A stretch of 64,000 bases of DNA, taken from positions 25,729,501-25,793,500 of the forward strand of contig CM077599.1 in the NCBI GenBank assembly GCA_039654915.1, in the 5' to 3' direction. Below are positions 21,997 through 33,859 of the stretch, one piece after another; the first letter of the stretch is position 1, and each line of letters opens with the position of its first letter. The translations under genes were made by a program, and so were the position numbers. A model generated the notes under the pieces. That model was not told the origin of the DNA and ran no database searches. It saw only the letters and a program-made list of their open reading frames with translations. The stretch comes from Aquilaria yunnanensis (taxonomy: Eukaryota; Streptophyta; Magnoliopsida; Malvales; Thymelaeaceae).

Positions 21997-23545
21997 TCAA
22001 GAACAAATAAATATATTGGGTTTTTTAAAATTACCTGTTGAGCTGAAAAGTCTTCTTTGTACTTGTGTTATTCCTTCAATTGTGTTCTCTTCGGATTGTT
22101 CAGTAATGCTTCTTTGGGGAATCAGTTGGTGTGGAGTTGGAGTTAATGGTTTCATCAGTGCGATGGCAGTTGGTGATTCAGTTTGTTTGCCACTTGATTG
22201 TTCCTGTGGAAGTTCAAATGAAGAGTCTAATATATTGCCAGAAACTATAATATCTGGATGTTGTCCTCTGTATAATTCCCGATAGGAAAGTTGTAATTTC
22301 TTTTCTTTTTGTGGAAGCAGCTTAAGTGGGTCTGGCAATATGTCTGGATCAGTGAAACCATGTTTCTTCATCATATCAACACAGCTGATATTTAGTAGTT
22401 GTTGTGCAGCATTGTTAAAGAATATGACTTCTGTTGTAGCTATGTGATCAGCAATTATAGCTCTGAATTTATATATGAATTTACAGTAAGAGTGGAATAG
22501 CAATTATTATATATGTTGGGTGAAGATGGAAAAGACGAGTTTTTGCAAATGAATCTGTGTCCTACTGGTCTTAATTGTTGCTGACAGGTGGTACATGCTT
22601 TGTAAAACCAACATTTTGATGCATCAATTGTTTTGATCAAAGCATTGCATATAAATTTTTGTGCCTTCATGTACAAAGTGAACGATTAACGTTAAGAAGG
22701 GAGGATATCTAAATATAATAGATAGAAGATATGATTGGATTTTTATACCCTTAGACCATCTGGATTTTGGTGTAGTATTTCAGCAACTGTGCATATGTAA
22801 GAAGACTTTTTTTGTGTAGGAGTCACAGTTGTAGTAGCCAATCTGAAATAAATTCATAAAAAAATTTTGTCAATAGTGTAGAATGTGTACCGGAACTTAA
22901 CAGTTAATAAAATTTATTTAATTTGATGAATATAATACCTTGCAACGAAATCGCGTACTTCTTTTATGTCTGGATTCAGGTACCAGCGTGTTGCTGAAGT
23001 TCCTATTACTTGGACATCACCTACATAAATAAAAACTGGATTTCAAAATGTATTAAATGTAAGAAAAGTGTAAAATATCTTATGTATTGATTGTCATTAC
23101 CTCTGTAGAGACCAACTCTTGTAGAAGTAAATGCTATTATAACTAGAGGTGCCATATTGCTAAAATGTTCCTTTTCAAATGTATCAGCAAACTCAGCCCA
23201 AAATGTTAACTGAATTTTCTAGTTGCTGCAATATTATAAAAAAACATGAATAAATAATCATTTATAAGATAAGGACAAAGTTAAGTCAAAAGACATGAGA
23301 TTTGTTATCTATAGTTCCCTTCATTTTTTCATTCCTTTTTCATCTTGTGAAATTTTGATATCTAAAACTTCTGATAGCATGCCCAAGTAATCTACATAGA
23401 AGCTAAAAAAAATTATAATACATATTATTAATTTAATATTAATAAGAAGATTGAGTGTGAAGGAAAAACCTGTAAGAAGAACATCATTTTTTATTCTTGG
23501 AGCAAGATCTACATATTGTATGAAGTTGAATTTGTTAATTGGGAA

Positions 23546-26500
23546 CAAGGTTATTAAAAGCGCGCTTTAGCGTGCTAAAAGCGCGAAGCGCTTAGCGTTT
23601 GGGCTGCGGCGCTTTTCGCAATGAAAGCGACGCCCTTTTGAAAAAGCGCGCTTTAAGCGCCCGAAGCGCGCGCTTTCTCCATGGCGCAAAGCGTCGCTTT
23701 AGTTAAGTTGTGATTTTTTTTTTTTTAAAAGAAAAAATAATTTTATCTAAATTAAAGCGGCGGCGGGTTGAAACAATAAAAAAAAATTAGGGTTGAATTA
23801 ACCAGAATTTTTTTCGGTGGAAACGTGGGTTGAAAGAATTAAAGAGGGGGAGAGAGAAATAAAAAAGAGATGAAACGAAGAGCAGCAGAAATTAAAAACA
23901 GAGGAAACGAAGAGACTCGAAAAAAAAACGAAGACAAGCAGGCAACTGAGGAGTACAAAGAAGAAGAGCAGAATAAAAACGAAGAGGACAAAAGTCACAA
24001 AACGCTGGCAAGCAGAGAGATAAAGTCAGAAACAAACAAAAGGTATTCTTTGCTCTTTTTGTCGCTTTCTTCTCCAGTTTCAGACTTTCAATATTATTTT
24101 TTCTAATAGCCTAACTAAGGCAATTATGTGGCAGTTTCGTTTTTTCTTTGGGTGGAGTCGGTGGACTTTGTCTGTCTTTTTCAACATGATTATTTAATCT
24201 TTTTATATTCTTGAGCTTCGTAACTTGTTCATGCCTTTTTCAACATGAATTGCTCTGTTTTTTATTAACCAGAAATTTTTTCGATGGACTCCATTTTTTT
24301 TATTTATCACTTGTTATTCGTAACTCGTTTAGGTTTTATAAATGGCTTCGGATTCGGGAGAATCGGGACCTCAAAATCCTCAAAAAGATATTGGTTGGAG
24401 CCATGGTTATTGTAAAGACCCAAAGAATAAGATCAATATTACTTGCAACTATTGTGGTAAGGAAGTGAAAGGAGGTATTTCTAGATTGAAGCAACATTTA
24501 GTTTGTGGGTTTAGGAATGTGACTGCTTGCTTGAAGGTTCCAGAGCATGTAAAAGAGGATGTTGCACAATATATGATGAAAAAAAAAACATTGAAAGATC
24601 AAATTAGCATGCTCCCTGATCTAGATGAAGTTGACATGAATGAGGAGGAAGAGAATGAAGTTGAGTTAGTTGATCCACGAGGGAAAAGGGTTGCTAATGT
24701 GAGTGATAAAGGAGGGAGTGAAATTAGTGTTAGTAAGAGATCAAGGCATGATTCATCTAGTGGAGGCTCCATCCATTCTTTCTTTAAGCCTTCAAGAGAA
24801 GTTGACAAGGCAAAAGGAGAGAAGCAAACAACAATCAATAATGCTTTCAAAAAAGAATTGAGGGAAAAGGCTTGTGCTGATATAGCAAGATGGATGTATG
24901 AGGCAGCAATTCCATTTAATGCTGTGAATCTTGATAGCTTCAAAGTTGCAGTTGATTCCATTGGGAGATATGGCATTGGCATGAAACCACCTAGCTATCA
25001 TGAAGTTAGAGTTCCTCTCTTGAAGAAGGAGGTTGCCAACACGAATGCCACCCTGAAAAATCATAAGGAGGAATGGGCAAAAACGGGTTGCTCCATTATG
25101 TCTGATGGATGGACAGATAGAAATCATCGGTCCATTATCAATTTTCTTGTGAATTGTGCTAAAGGCAGTATGTTTTTGGAGTCTGTGGATGCATCTGCCT
25201 ACTCACAAACAGGAGAAAAGAAATTTGAGCTTCTTTCAAGTATAATTGAGAAAGTTGGACCATCAAATATTGTCCAAGTTATCACAGACAATGACTCAAG
25301 CTACAAATTAGCAGGTAAATTATTTTATTGTAATATTTTTTGGTAATTACTTATTTGTTATTAATGCTACTATCTAAGTTTCTATTCCTTATTTCGAACA
25401 GTAATTATGATTTTTGTGCAATACAGGAACACTATTAGAAGCAAAATATCCACATATTTATTGGACCCCATGTGCTGCCCATTGTGTTGATTTGATGTTG
25501 GAAGATATCGGAAAGATTCCGAATATTGCAAAGACAATTAAGCGAGCTGTTGAGGTTTGTGGGTACATTTATAATCGTGTTGGATTGGTGAATTTGATGA
25601 GGAAATTTACAAATCAGAGGAATTTGATTCGCCCAGCTAAGACTAGATTTGCTACTTCTTTTTTAACTCTTCAAAGTCTTCATGTTCAGAAGTCCAACTT
25701 GAGAAAAATGTTTACTTCACAAGAATGGACAAGTAGCAAATGGGCCAAAGAGCAAGCTGGAAAAAAAACAAGTGGAACTATCTTGATGCCTTCATTTTGA
25801 AATAACATATTGCATATTCTTAGAGTGACAAGTCCGATTGTTGGGGTGCTTCGATTGGTTGATGGTGAGAGGAAACCAGCTATGGGCTATATATATGAGG
25901 CTATGGATCGTGCTAAAGAAACCATTGCTGTACATTTTCATGGTGCGGAGGACAAGTATGAGGAGATATTTCAGATTGTTGACAAGAGGTGGGAGTGTCA
26001 ACTTCATCGCCCGTTGCATGCAGCTGGGTATTTCTTAAACCCAGAATTTTATTATAACAACTGTCAATCAATTGAGCAAGATGAAGAGGTGATGATTGGG
26101 TTGTACAAGTGCCTACAAAAATTAGTTCCAGACCTTGGTATTCAAGATAAGATTTCCAATGAGTTAAGTATGTACAAAAAAGCTGAAGGTTTGTTTGGAA
26201 CTCCTATGGCGATTCGACATAGAAAAATGAAGGCACCAGGTACTTTATTTAAAAAAATTAATTAGTTTCATGTAATTTGTAATGATTATTGAATAGTTAT
26301 TGATTATTAAATTTATACACAGCTGATTGGTGGTCTGCATATGGAGCTTCCACCCCTGCTTTACAAAAATTTGCTATAAAGATTCTTAGCCTCACTTGTA
26401 GTTCTTCAGGATGTGAGAGAAATTGGAGTGTTTTTGAGCAAGTAAGAAAAACCTTATAATTTTTTATTTGTTTAAATATAATTAGGTACTGTATCTATGC

Positions 26501-27285
26501 ATGAATTAGTAACTTTTTTTTTATTATTTTGTAGATTCATAGCAAGAGAAGGAATAGGCTTGCTCAAGCTCGGTTAAATGACCTGGTCTATATTAAGTAC
26601 AATCGAGCCTTGATTAAAAGATTCAAAATGCGTGACTCAATTGATCCAATTAGCTTGAAAGATATAGATGACAGTAATGAGTGGTTGGTTGGAAGTGTTG
26701 AGGAAGAAGATGCTGGGGATGAACTTGTGTTTGATGATGAAGATGATTTGACATGGGGTGATGTTGCTAGAGCAGCTGGAGTTCATGAGCAAAGGTTTAA
26801 TATGAGGTCTAGAGTTAGTGGGCTAAATACCTCAAGGAGTGGTGTTAGTTCAAGCTCTCACATACAAGCAACTAGGATTTCAGTTGTGGAAGATGCTCAT
26901 GATGTTGAAGAGGAAGATGATGAGGGATATAAATCTACTGATTATGATTTTGATGGCTTTGCTAGTTTTCAGGATGATAACAGTTGATCTTTGAGTATTC
27001 TGAGACTTGGGATTTAGAGTATTTGGTTTTACTATTTTTCTATAAATTGTTATTACTACTTTGGTACATTATATAGGATGTGTTTGTGTCTTTTTATAGA
27101 TATTAAACATATTCAGTAGCTTATTTTGGTATTTTTATGTATCTAATTAGCTAGTTACATATCCTAGAATTTATCTCTAAAGGAGCGCCTTACTTCATTA
27201 AAGCCCTCGCTTTCGCTTTGCGCTTTGCGCTTTGCGCTTTGGAACCCTTATCGCTATAGTGCGCTTTTCGCTTTTCAAAACCTTG
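23546..27285 (+). mobile_element. Near-intact autonomous-type hAT transposon
   Basis: 3740 bp with terminal inverted repeats CAAGGTTATTAAAAGCGCGC on the left and, on the complement, CAAGGTTTTGAAAAGCGAAA on the right. The target duplication ATTGGGAA is exact at 23538-23545 and 27286-27293, the 8 bp expected for hAT. Subterminal regions are dense in GCGCTTT/AAAGCGC words on both sides, likely transposase binding sites. It encodes a four-exon transposase on the plus strand. Removing it and one duplication copy restores a continuous RPA1 reading (AKFPINKFNFIQYV). Confidence 0.95.
24342..26987 (+). CDS. hAT transposase (BED finger, DUF659, hAT dimerisation domain), one internal stop
   Basis: The transposase cuts and pastes the surrounding element. 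Four exons with GT-AG introns fit in frame: 24342-25314, 25427-26239, 26323-26441 and 26535-26987, together 786 codons including the stop. A BED-type zinc finger lies at about residues 18-57 (C35, C38, H52, C55). An acidic and basic linker follows, then a DUF659/RNase-H core with the likely catalytic aspartates in MSDGWTDRNHRS and VITDNDSS. Next come TPCAAHCVDLMLEDIG, the block with the likely catalytic glutamate (SSSGCERNWSVFEQ) plus HSKRRNRLAQARLNDLVYIK, and a C-terminal acidic tail. Codon 449 (25798-25800) is TGA where relatives have tryptophan (PSF*NNILHIL); the frame stays open on both sides. That one nonsense change probably disables this copy. No other lesion was seen by eye. Confidence 0.9.
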
Positions 27286-27499
27286 ATTGGGAACTTTGCT
27301 TCATCTATTTCTTCAAATCTTGTGACCAAACCAAATTCAAGCATAGTATTATGGGGCACGATTTTGTTGGTTTTCCATGCTTGGATACAAATAAAGTTTG
27401 TGATTCTATATGTTTTCCCAACTTTGGCAACATTATCAAAATGTTCTCTGTTGGTGAATGACATAGATGCTTGGATAGCATTTCCCTAAATAAACACAA

Positions 27500-28930
27500 G
27501 AAAATGAAAAACTTATAAGGTCAATGAAAGAAGAAATGTCTATATATATGTGTATACATAACAAGAACAATAACAATAACTTGATTATTGTGAGTCTATG
27601 ATAAGGTATTTTTTTTTTGTAATTACTTTTATTTAGTTAATATTTTCTCATGTAGACCTTTTGTTTGAGATTAATATCTCAAGGGAATGAATATGTGTGT
27701 CTGTATGCTGAGCTTACCTCTGATACCCTTTTCATATGAGGTTTCTAAAATCTATAGTTATCAAATTGGAAAGTAAACTTGAAAAGAACAAAGATCTAAA
27801 AGAAAATTGTTATTCTTTTGATGTAGTTATGTTTAAACATCCTATATCCATACCAGCTGGATTTATGAACTGGCTTCTTTTCTGTTTCTTGAGGAGTTGA
27901 TCATTTCTAAGAATGAAGTTTTCTTTAAGGTGGGTTATCTAAACTATTGAAGAAAAAGATAAAATATTTGTTTCTTTTATATGAAGCATGAAATTTTTTA
28001 AATGTCATGTTTGATGTGGGTTCTTTGATTTAATATTTCAACTTTATTTCAAGAATTAGTAAGTTTCTATTATGTGTAAGATAGTTATAAATTATTTATA
28101 ATTTTTCTGAGAATCTTGAATCCTATAAAAAATTGTGAGTGCAAAACCAGACACTAGGTGTTTAGATTTCTAAATTATGATTTCTCTATTTTTGTTTCAG
28201 CCACATTCCTACCTTTTTTAGGCAAGTTTATTAGGTAGGTTTTTAATTGCAAACTGGTAAATGATTTTATAGGGATCAAATTCTGAGAGAGAATGGTTGT
28301 TGAAACCATTCAACAAAAAATGGTCATTTTTTATTTTATTATTTCACTTATTTGAAACACTATTTACTATTTATATAACAAACACTTTTTAACTACTTGG
28401 TATAGTATTTTTCTAATCTGTTGTTCAAACATGATATTTTTTTCAAAATAGTTTTAAATGTGGTTACATTTTAAACACAAATTTTTTTTGTTTCAAAATT
28501 ATCAGAGAAATATTTGGTGATAAAATTCCTAGTTATTATTTAGTAGACCAGACCGAAGTTAAGTGATCAAAGAAAGGAAGATAAATGAGACAAATATAGT
28601 GTTCCAAAATAGTAGTTCATCAGAAAAAATGATTCCAGTAAAAAAAAAAATCAAAGTTTATATATTAAAGAAAAAAAAACTAGAAACCAAAATGCTAGAC
28701 AAACATTGAATTCCAATCAAACGGAATATAAAATACCAATAAAATCTAAATAGAATCAAAGATTTAACACAGATAAAGCAAACGAACAACTGAAAAAGAT
28801 ACAACGGATCAAAAAGGAAAGATGGAATCTAAGGGGATAAAGAAACATGAACCAGAAAGTTATTATAATAGAGGATTTTAGGAAAAAAAATGTGGGAACA
28901 ATAAGTAGATTGATGAGAATAAGTAACATA
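27500..28930. other. Helitron internal, large intron between RPA1 exons 1 and 2
   Basis: AT-rich sequence between a plausible donor at 28938 (DKE/GTCAGT on minus) and an acceptor at 27486 (TTTAG/GGAAATG). No ORF of interest. The length, about 1.45 kb, fits an RPA1 intron or could hide an old insertion. Confidence 0.45.
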
Positions 28931-29119
28931 GTACTGACCTCTTTGTCTACAAGTAAATAGTTATAGTTTTTTGGTTTCTTAGCTGATGGATAGAAAAAGA
29001 GCCAACTTCTGCAAATTCGAGCTTCAATCATACCATCTTCATCAACTGGCTTTAGATCACAAAGAGATCCAGGGTTCATTCTGTTTCAATACATAAGTGA
29101 AATTTTTTTAGCAGCAATT

Positions 29120-32100
29120 TTATAGGAAGATATAAAAAAAAATAATGCTCAAAGTAATAATCAATATAAAAAATATATAGCAAAAGTTGACCTGATAAGG
29201 AACAATAGAATGTAGAAAATTAGCGTAAACAATATTTCTTGTTGTATTTTCAGGATGACATTCTGCTTTCTTTATTAAGATTTTCAAACCAGCGATAGAA
29301 GTTGCTCTTAACATAGCAACATATAATTGTCCATGTGAAAATATTGGCTCAGGCAAGTAAATACCAATTCGATTTAATGATTTCCTTTGACTCTTATTAA
29401 TAGTCATGGCATAACATAATTTGACGAGAAATTGTCTACGCTTAAATATGAACGGTAGTTTTTCATTCTTGTGGATAAGTGTTATTCTTGGAATGTAAAC
29501 TTTTTCACCAAATCGTGTTCCAGTAATTATTTTTGCCTCAATGACTTTTGATAATAATTGAATGACAATAAGTCTTGTTCCATTACAGAGGCCCACAATT
29601 TGATTTAAATTTCTAATCAACATAATTGGAGCTCCAACTTTAAGTTCTAATTTGTGTTGAGGTAAACTAGTAAAGTGTAATGAATCCAGGTATTCTTCTG
29701 GGAACAATGTTTGTATTTCTTCATTATTTTCATTGAGTGCAGATACACTATCACAACTTAGATAAATGGTGGATCTAGATTTAAGTAAGCAAAGTACTTG
29801 CTCATTTAGCCAATCTGCTGTTTCATTTTTAGGACATACGATGACCTTGTCACATAATAATTCTAGCGTTGGATTTTCTATTGTGTTTCTATCATAGATA
29901 AAATTTATGAGATTTTTCAAACCATTATCATCATCTGGTATCAAAAATTTTCTGGTATTATTATCCATGTAGAATCTAAATCATTTTCATCTTGAGAACT
30001 AGCTAAATTTCCATCACCAATAGATAGAAGCCACATCGAGAAATCAAGTATGTCTAATCCCTGGTTATTATCTAAATTTGGCTGATGAAGTCTCATGTTC
30101 TGTGATAATTTATAAACTTTAAAATGAAACCAGATTGGTGAAGCAACAATGCATGAAAAAATAATTTCATATTTATTTGCCTTTGGTTTTACAAGCAATG
30201 TTTGCCGAAAATCACCACCCAAAAGTATAGATTTGCCACCAAATACATTATTAGGCCTAAACATTATATCCCGTAAGCTCCTATCCAATGCTTCAAAACA
30301 TAATATATCATTTATTGGTGCTTCATCCCAAACAATAAGCTCTGTTTGTTCTAGTAATTTAACCAATTGGGTTCCCTTTTGTATATGACATAGACTTTTA
30401 TTTGATAAATCTAATGAGATTTTAAATCTAAAGTGGGCTGTACGCCCTGATGACAATAACAAAGATGCTATTCCAGATGATGCAACAGCAAGGACAACCT
30501 GACCAGCTGCTTGAATTGCATTTATAATCATTTTCCAAAGAAATGTCTTACCTGTTCCTCCATGTCCATAAACAAAAATAAGTTCTTGTGTTTTATTCAT
30601 TTATGTTTCCATAACAGCATCATATATAACTTTTTGTTTAATATTTAAAAGGACTTTACACCTTTCATGTTCTTCATGGAGAGCTTGTTTGTCATATGTT
30701 TTCTCTTTCATGAGTAATTTATTCTTCAATTCATCCATGAGATCATCAGATGGCATTGGCAGGTTAAAATGTGACAAATGAAGTTTATAGATGAATCAAA
30801 AGGATTTCAAGTTCATAAAGGACATGGTTGTGCAGTAAAGATTTTTCAATATTGAGATAATTTGCATTGCATGATTTTTGTAAAATATAGACTATATCAT
30901 CACTCATTTTGCACCAATGTTTTTTAAGAAATGTATTAGGATTTGATAAATCACAATAAATAAGCATATGAACAAACAACATTCTAAGTTGAGAAGATGT
31001 TGCACAAGTGGCTGCTTCTAAAAATGCTGATTCCCATTCTCTATCATCACCTAATGATCCTAAAGCTTCACATGCAAGTCGGTATGAAAGATATACAATA
31101 CCAGTAATTGTTCTTATATCTTGAAAAGAAGTACATCCTTTTTTATGGCTCAAAAGTAATCTCAAGTAAAATAACTCTTGTGAATTTGGATGTACATATG
31201 CTAATCTGCCTATTGAACTACCTCTGACTCTATATGACCAAAATTTTCCAGTGTTATTCCAGACATATTTTTGTGGAAAGTCTATGTACGTTAATTCATG
31301 AGCTCTAATATCTACTTTATTTATTTCCATCCATTGAGTTAATGTCAATTTTTTGCTCATTTCATCAACAATAATTGATTGAAGAGATTGGTTATCTCAA
31401 AATGTTACTCGATTCATAAATGGTAAGTGGACAGCTAAGACCTGAACTGCAGGCTATCTCATGTAAATATCAAATTCAAAAATTCTCCAAGCAGCTTCAT
31501 AAGGACAAATATATCTAGAATCCACAAAATTTTGAATCTCATTGATTTCTACATGCTGAGAACTATGAACATTATGACTATTTTGAGGTCCATCTAAAAG
31601 TTTAGCTTGTACCCTAGCTGCCCCTTTTGAAGCATATTTAAATAAGTATTTCATTAACATACTATAACCACAAAATTCAACATTGATGTGTGCATAAAAA
31701 ACCAGGCAAAGTTCTCTATTATAGGGTACGACATAAGAATTATCTAAAAGAACTCCATTTTTTATAACAAAATTTCTCATATTCCTTCTTCTATATTGAA
31801 CAAATCCATTTTTGTCAATTGAAGTTCTTTCTTAGAATTTTTTTGGGAAGGACTTTGAACATGAATTATTTTTCACGCAAGGGCATGAAAGATTTGCAAG
31901 ACTATATGGGCCATGCATCATAAATTCAGAAACCATCATGTATCCCTCTGGATCAAGATCTTTATCAGGAATTTCAGCTGAAATCACATTGTCTACTTCA
32001 TCTGGCATGTTAGTTTTGGTTGAAGGATGGACCCATAATAGTGTATGGCAATGTGGAAGTCCTCGTTTTTTAAACTCAATTGTGTAAAGTACTAAATAAG

Positions 32101-33842
32101 AGTGAGGAAACACAAGAAGGAAGAAAAAATAGAAACATTTAGTATAAATTTTGATAAAAAATTTGATTTAAAAAAATTATTGGTATTAGAATACCTGTTG
32201 CGACTTCACCAAGAGGTTTTTTAGTTTTCAAGTAAGAGATGAGTTCTAGAACTTTCATCTGAAAAACTCGATCTACTATATCAGGCCTGTCTTCAGAATT
32301 TGCTCCAGAAAACTTATTCAAATATCTTGTAATTTTTTGCCACTTGACATTGCATGTGAAAGTAATGAAGAATTGAGGATTTTCATGAACTCTACATATA
32401 GCTAATGCATCTTGATAATGTTTGTACATATATCTAGGACCACCAGTGAAACTTGATGGTAGAATGTTATGTATACCAACATCTGAACCATTAGTATCAC
32501 CACGAAGAATTGCATCATGAATACCTTGATAAAATTCACTTCTAAGATTTTTTTGATTAGCTCTTATATAGTCAAGTCTGCTTTGTTCAATATAAACATA
32601 GGCATTAACTATGTATTGTTGAAAAAATCTACCAGTTTGGGTCAAAATTGACAATGGTCTTTTTCTATCGTGTAACTGATATGCATAAAACATTCTCATG
32701 CTGATTTGCTTATTGTAGTTAAAAGAATTTTCAGCTGGATAAGCTTGAGGAATATTAATATGATATCCATCCTCGCCATAACAAAAAATGATTGGAAATT
32801 GCATAGCCATGCAAGATGGATGCAACTTTGATATTCTTTTAAGAGTACCTCCCCTATATTCCACAACAATATCCTTATCACTTTCATCAAGAGGTCCATT
32901 TTCAATCAATAAACCTCCAAGGTGATTTCCAGTTGGTAATTCATATTGGGGTAGAATTTTTTCACAGTAGAGTCTCAACCTATAATATGGAATTGTGTCA
33001 TTCAAATATTTTTCTTTTGCTGCTCTTACAAGTTTCACGAGGATATTATGTTCATCAAACATTTGAATTAAAGCTTGGACAATTTGAGGATCAAGATTCA
33101 ATGTCTCAAATTGTTGAAACTTAATCATCCTATTAACCACTTCATTTTCTGTATCATAGATATACAATTGAAGAAATTTTGGTTGTTCTCCTTCTGCAGG
33201 ACACAATGTTTCCATTCTATGAAATATATCTCCTCCTATCTTGAAAATAAAAGGACCTTAACCTTGATTTATAGAATGATCAATTTTTGCCCTAAATGAT
33301 GTCATAGCAAACATTAAATTATAATGTCTAATGTTAGACATGAAATGTTCATTCCTTTGATCTCCATTTAAACCAAGCAATTATTTTAATAAAAGTGGAG
33401 GTTCTTTTGCAGAGGGTAGTTGAACTTTTCCTCCATTACAACAGCTAGTATATTTAACACGTTGATTTGAAGGAATTCTTTTAAGTCGCTCTCTGAACCA
33501 GAAGAAGGCTTTGCAATGTTCACATAGATGAGAACAATCTCCGAAGTCTATATATCTACTTAGAGGTCCTAATACCAGGTCAAAAAACTACTAAAGTTAT
33601 AAACAAGAAATAATAGATAACATAAAAGAATTTAATAGTATACCTATTAAATAGATACCTGTTTTGAATTAGTGAGAAGTGGGAGAGTTATCTGATGATA
33701 AATCTGAAGGATCATTCTTAGAAGTTAACATTGTTGTTCTTTTTCGATTCTGATGTGGTGTGATAGAATTATATTGTAAAATTTGTTTTCTATTACTCGG
33801 TCTATATTGGTCATCAGTCATTGGTAATTTCCTTTTTCGTCC
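29120..33842 (-). pseudogene. Helitron Rep-helicase (RepHel), decayed
   Basis: One long minus-strand gene whose parts are in the order of plant Helitron RepHel. The N-terminus (33842-33669) has MGRKRKLPMTDDQYRP. The Helitron-like N domain follows (33590-32195: SHLCEHCKAFFWFRERLKR, FFITFTCNVKWQ). After a 103-bp intron (32194-32092) comes the HUH nickase motif (TIEFKKRGLPHCHTLLW) and then the two-tyrosine block (MKYLFKYASKG). The PIF1-type SF1 helicase has Walker A (VYGHGGTGKTFLW), Walker B (LIVWDEAP) and C-terminal motifs (CYAMTINKSQ, LYVAMLRATS). In-frame stops lie at 33383, 33260, 31834, 31456, 31399 and just before 30600, with frameshifts near 30790 and 29960. Catalytic residues are still readable but no full protein can be made. 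Confidence 0.9.
32092..32194 (-). other. Intron in the Helitron Rep gene
   Basis: On minus, GCAACAG/GTATTC is the donor and TATTTAG/TACTTT the acceptor. Splicing gives EVATVLYTIEFKKRG without a frame change, directly ahead of the HUH motif. Confidence 0.75.
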
Positions 33843-33859
33843 CATATTCTCAATCACAA

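Larger units (their letters stand above)
21997..29079 (-). pseudogene. RPA1-like (replication protein A large subunit) gene of the Helitron, interrupted and decayed
   Basis: Plant Helitrons often carry an RPA70-like gene, thought to bind single-stranded DNA during transposition. Exons can be followed on the minus strand. Exon 1 (29079-28939) gives MIEARICRSWLFFYPSAKKP to VDKE. Exon 2 (27485-27286, resuming at 23537) gives GNAIQAS, VGKTYRITNF, TMLEFG, then FPINKFNFIQYVDLAPR. An exon from 23391 gives DYLGMLSEVLDI, 23229-23102 gives IQLTFWAEFADTF and GLYRG, and 23021-22938 gives VIGTSATRWYLNPDIKEV. A zinc-binding part (22676-22530) gives CWFYKACTTCQQQL and HRFIC, and a C-terminal OB-fold (22480-22150) gives YKFRAIIADHIATTEVIFFN. 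The hAT element sits inside exon 2. A TAG replaces a residue in N*KIQLTFW and frames shift elsewhere, so the gene is dead. Confidence 0.8.

Noticed and set aside
23798..24106. Frames on both strands ahead of the hAT transposase
   Set aside because: Purine-rich low complexity in the 5' untranslated part of the hAT element; the transposase with its BED finger begins at 24342.
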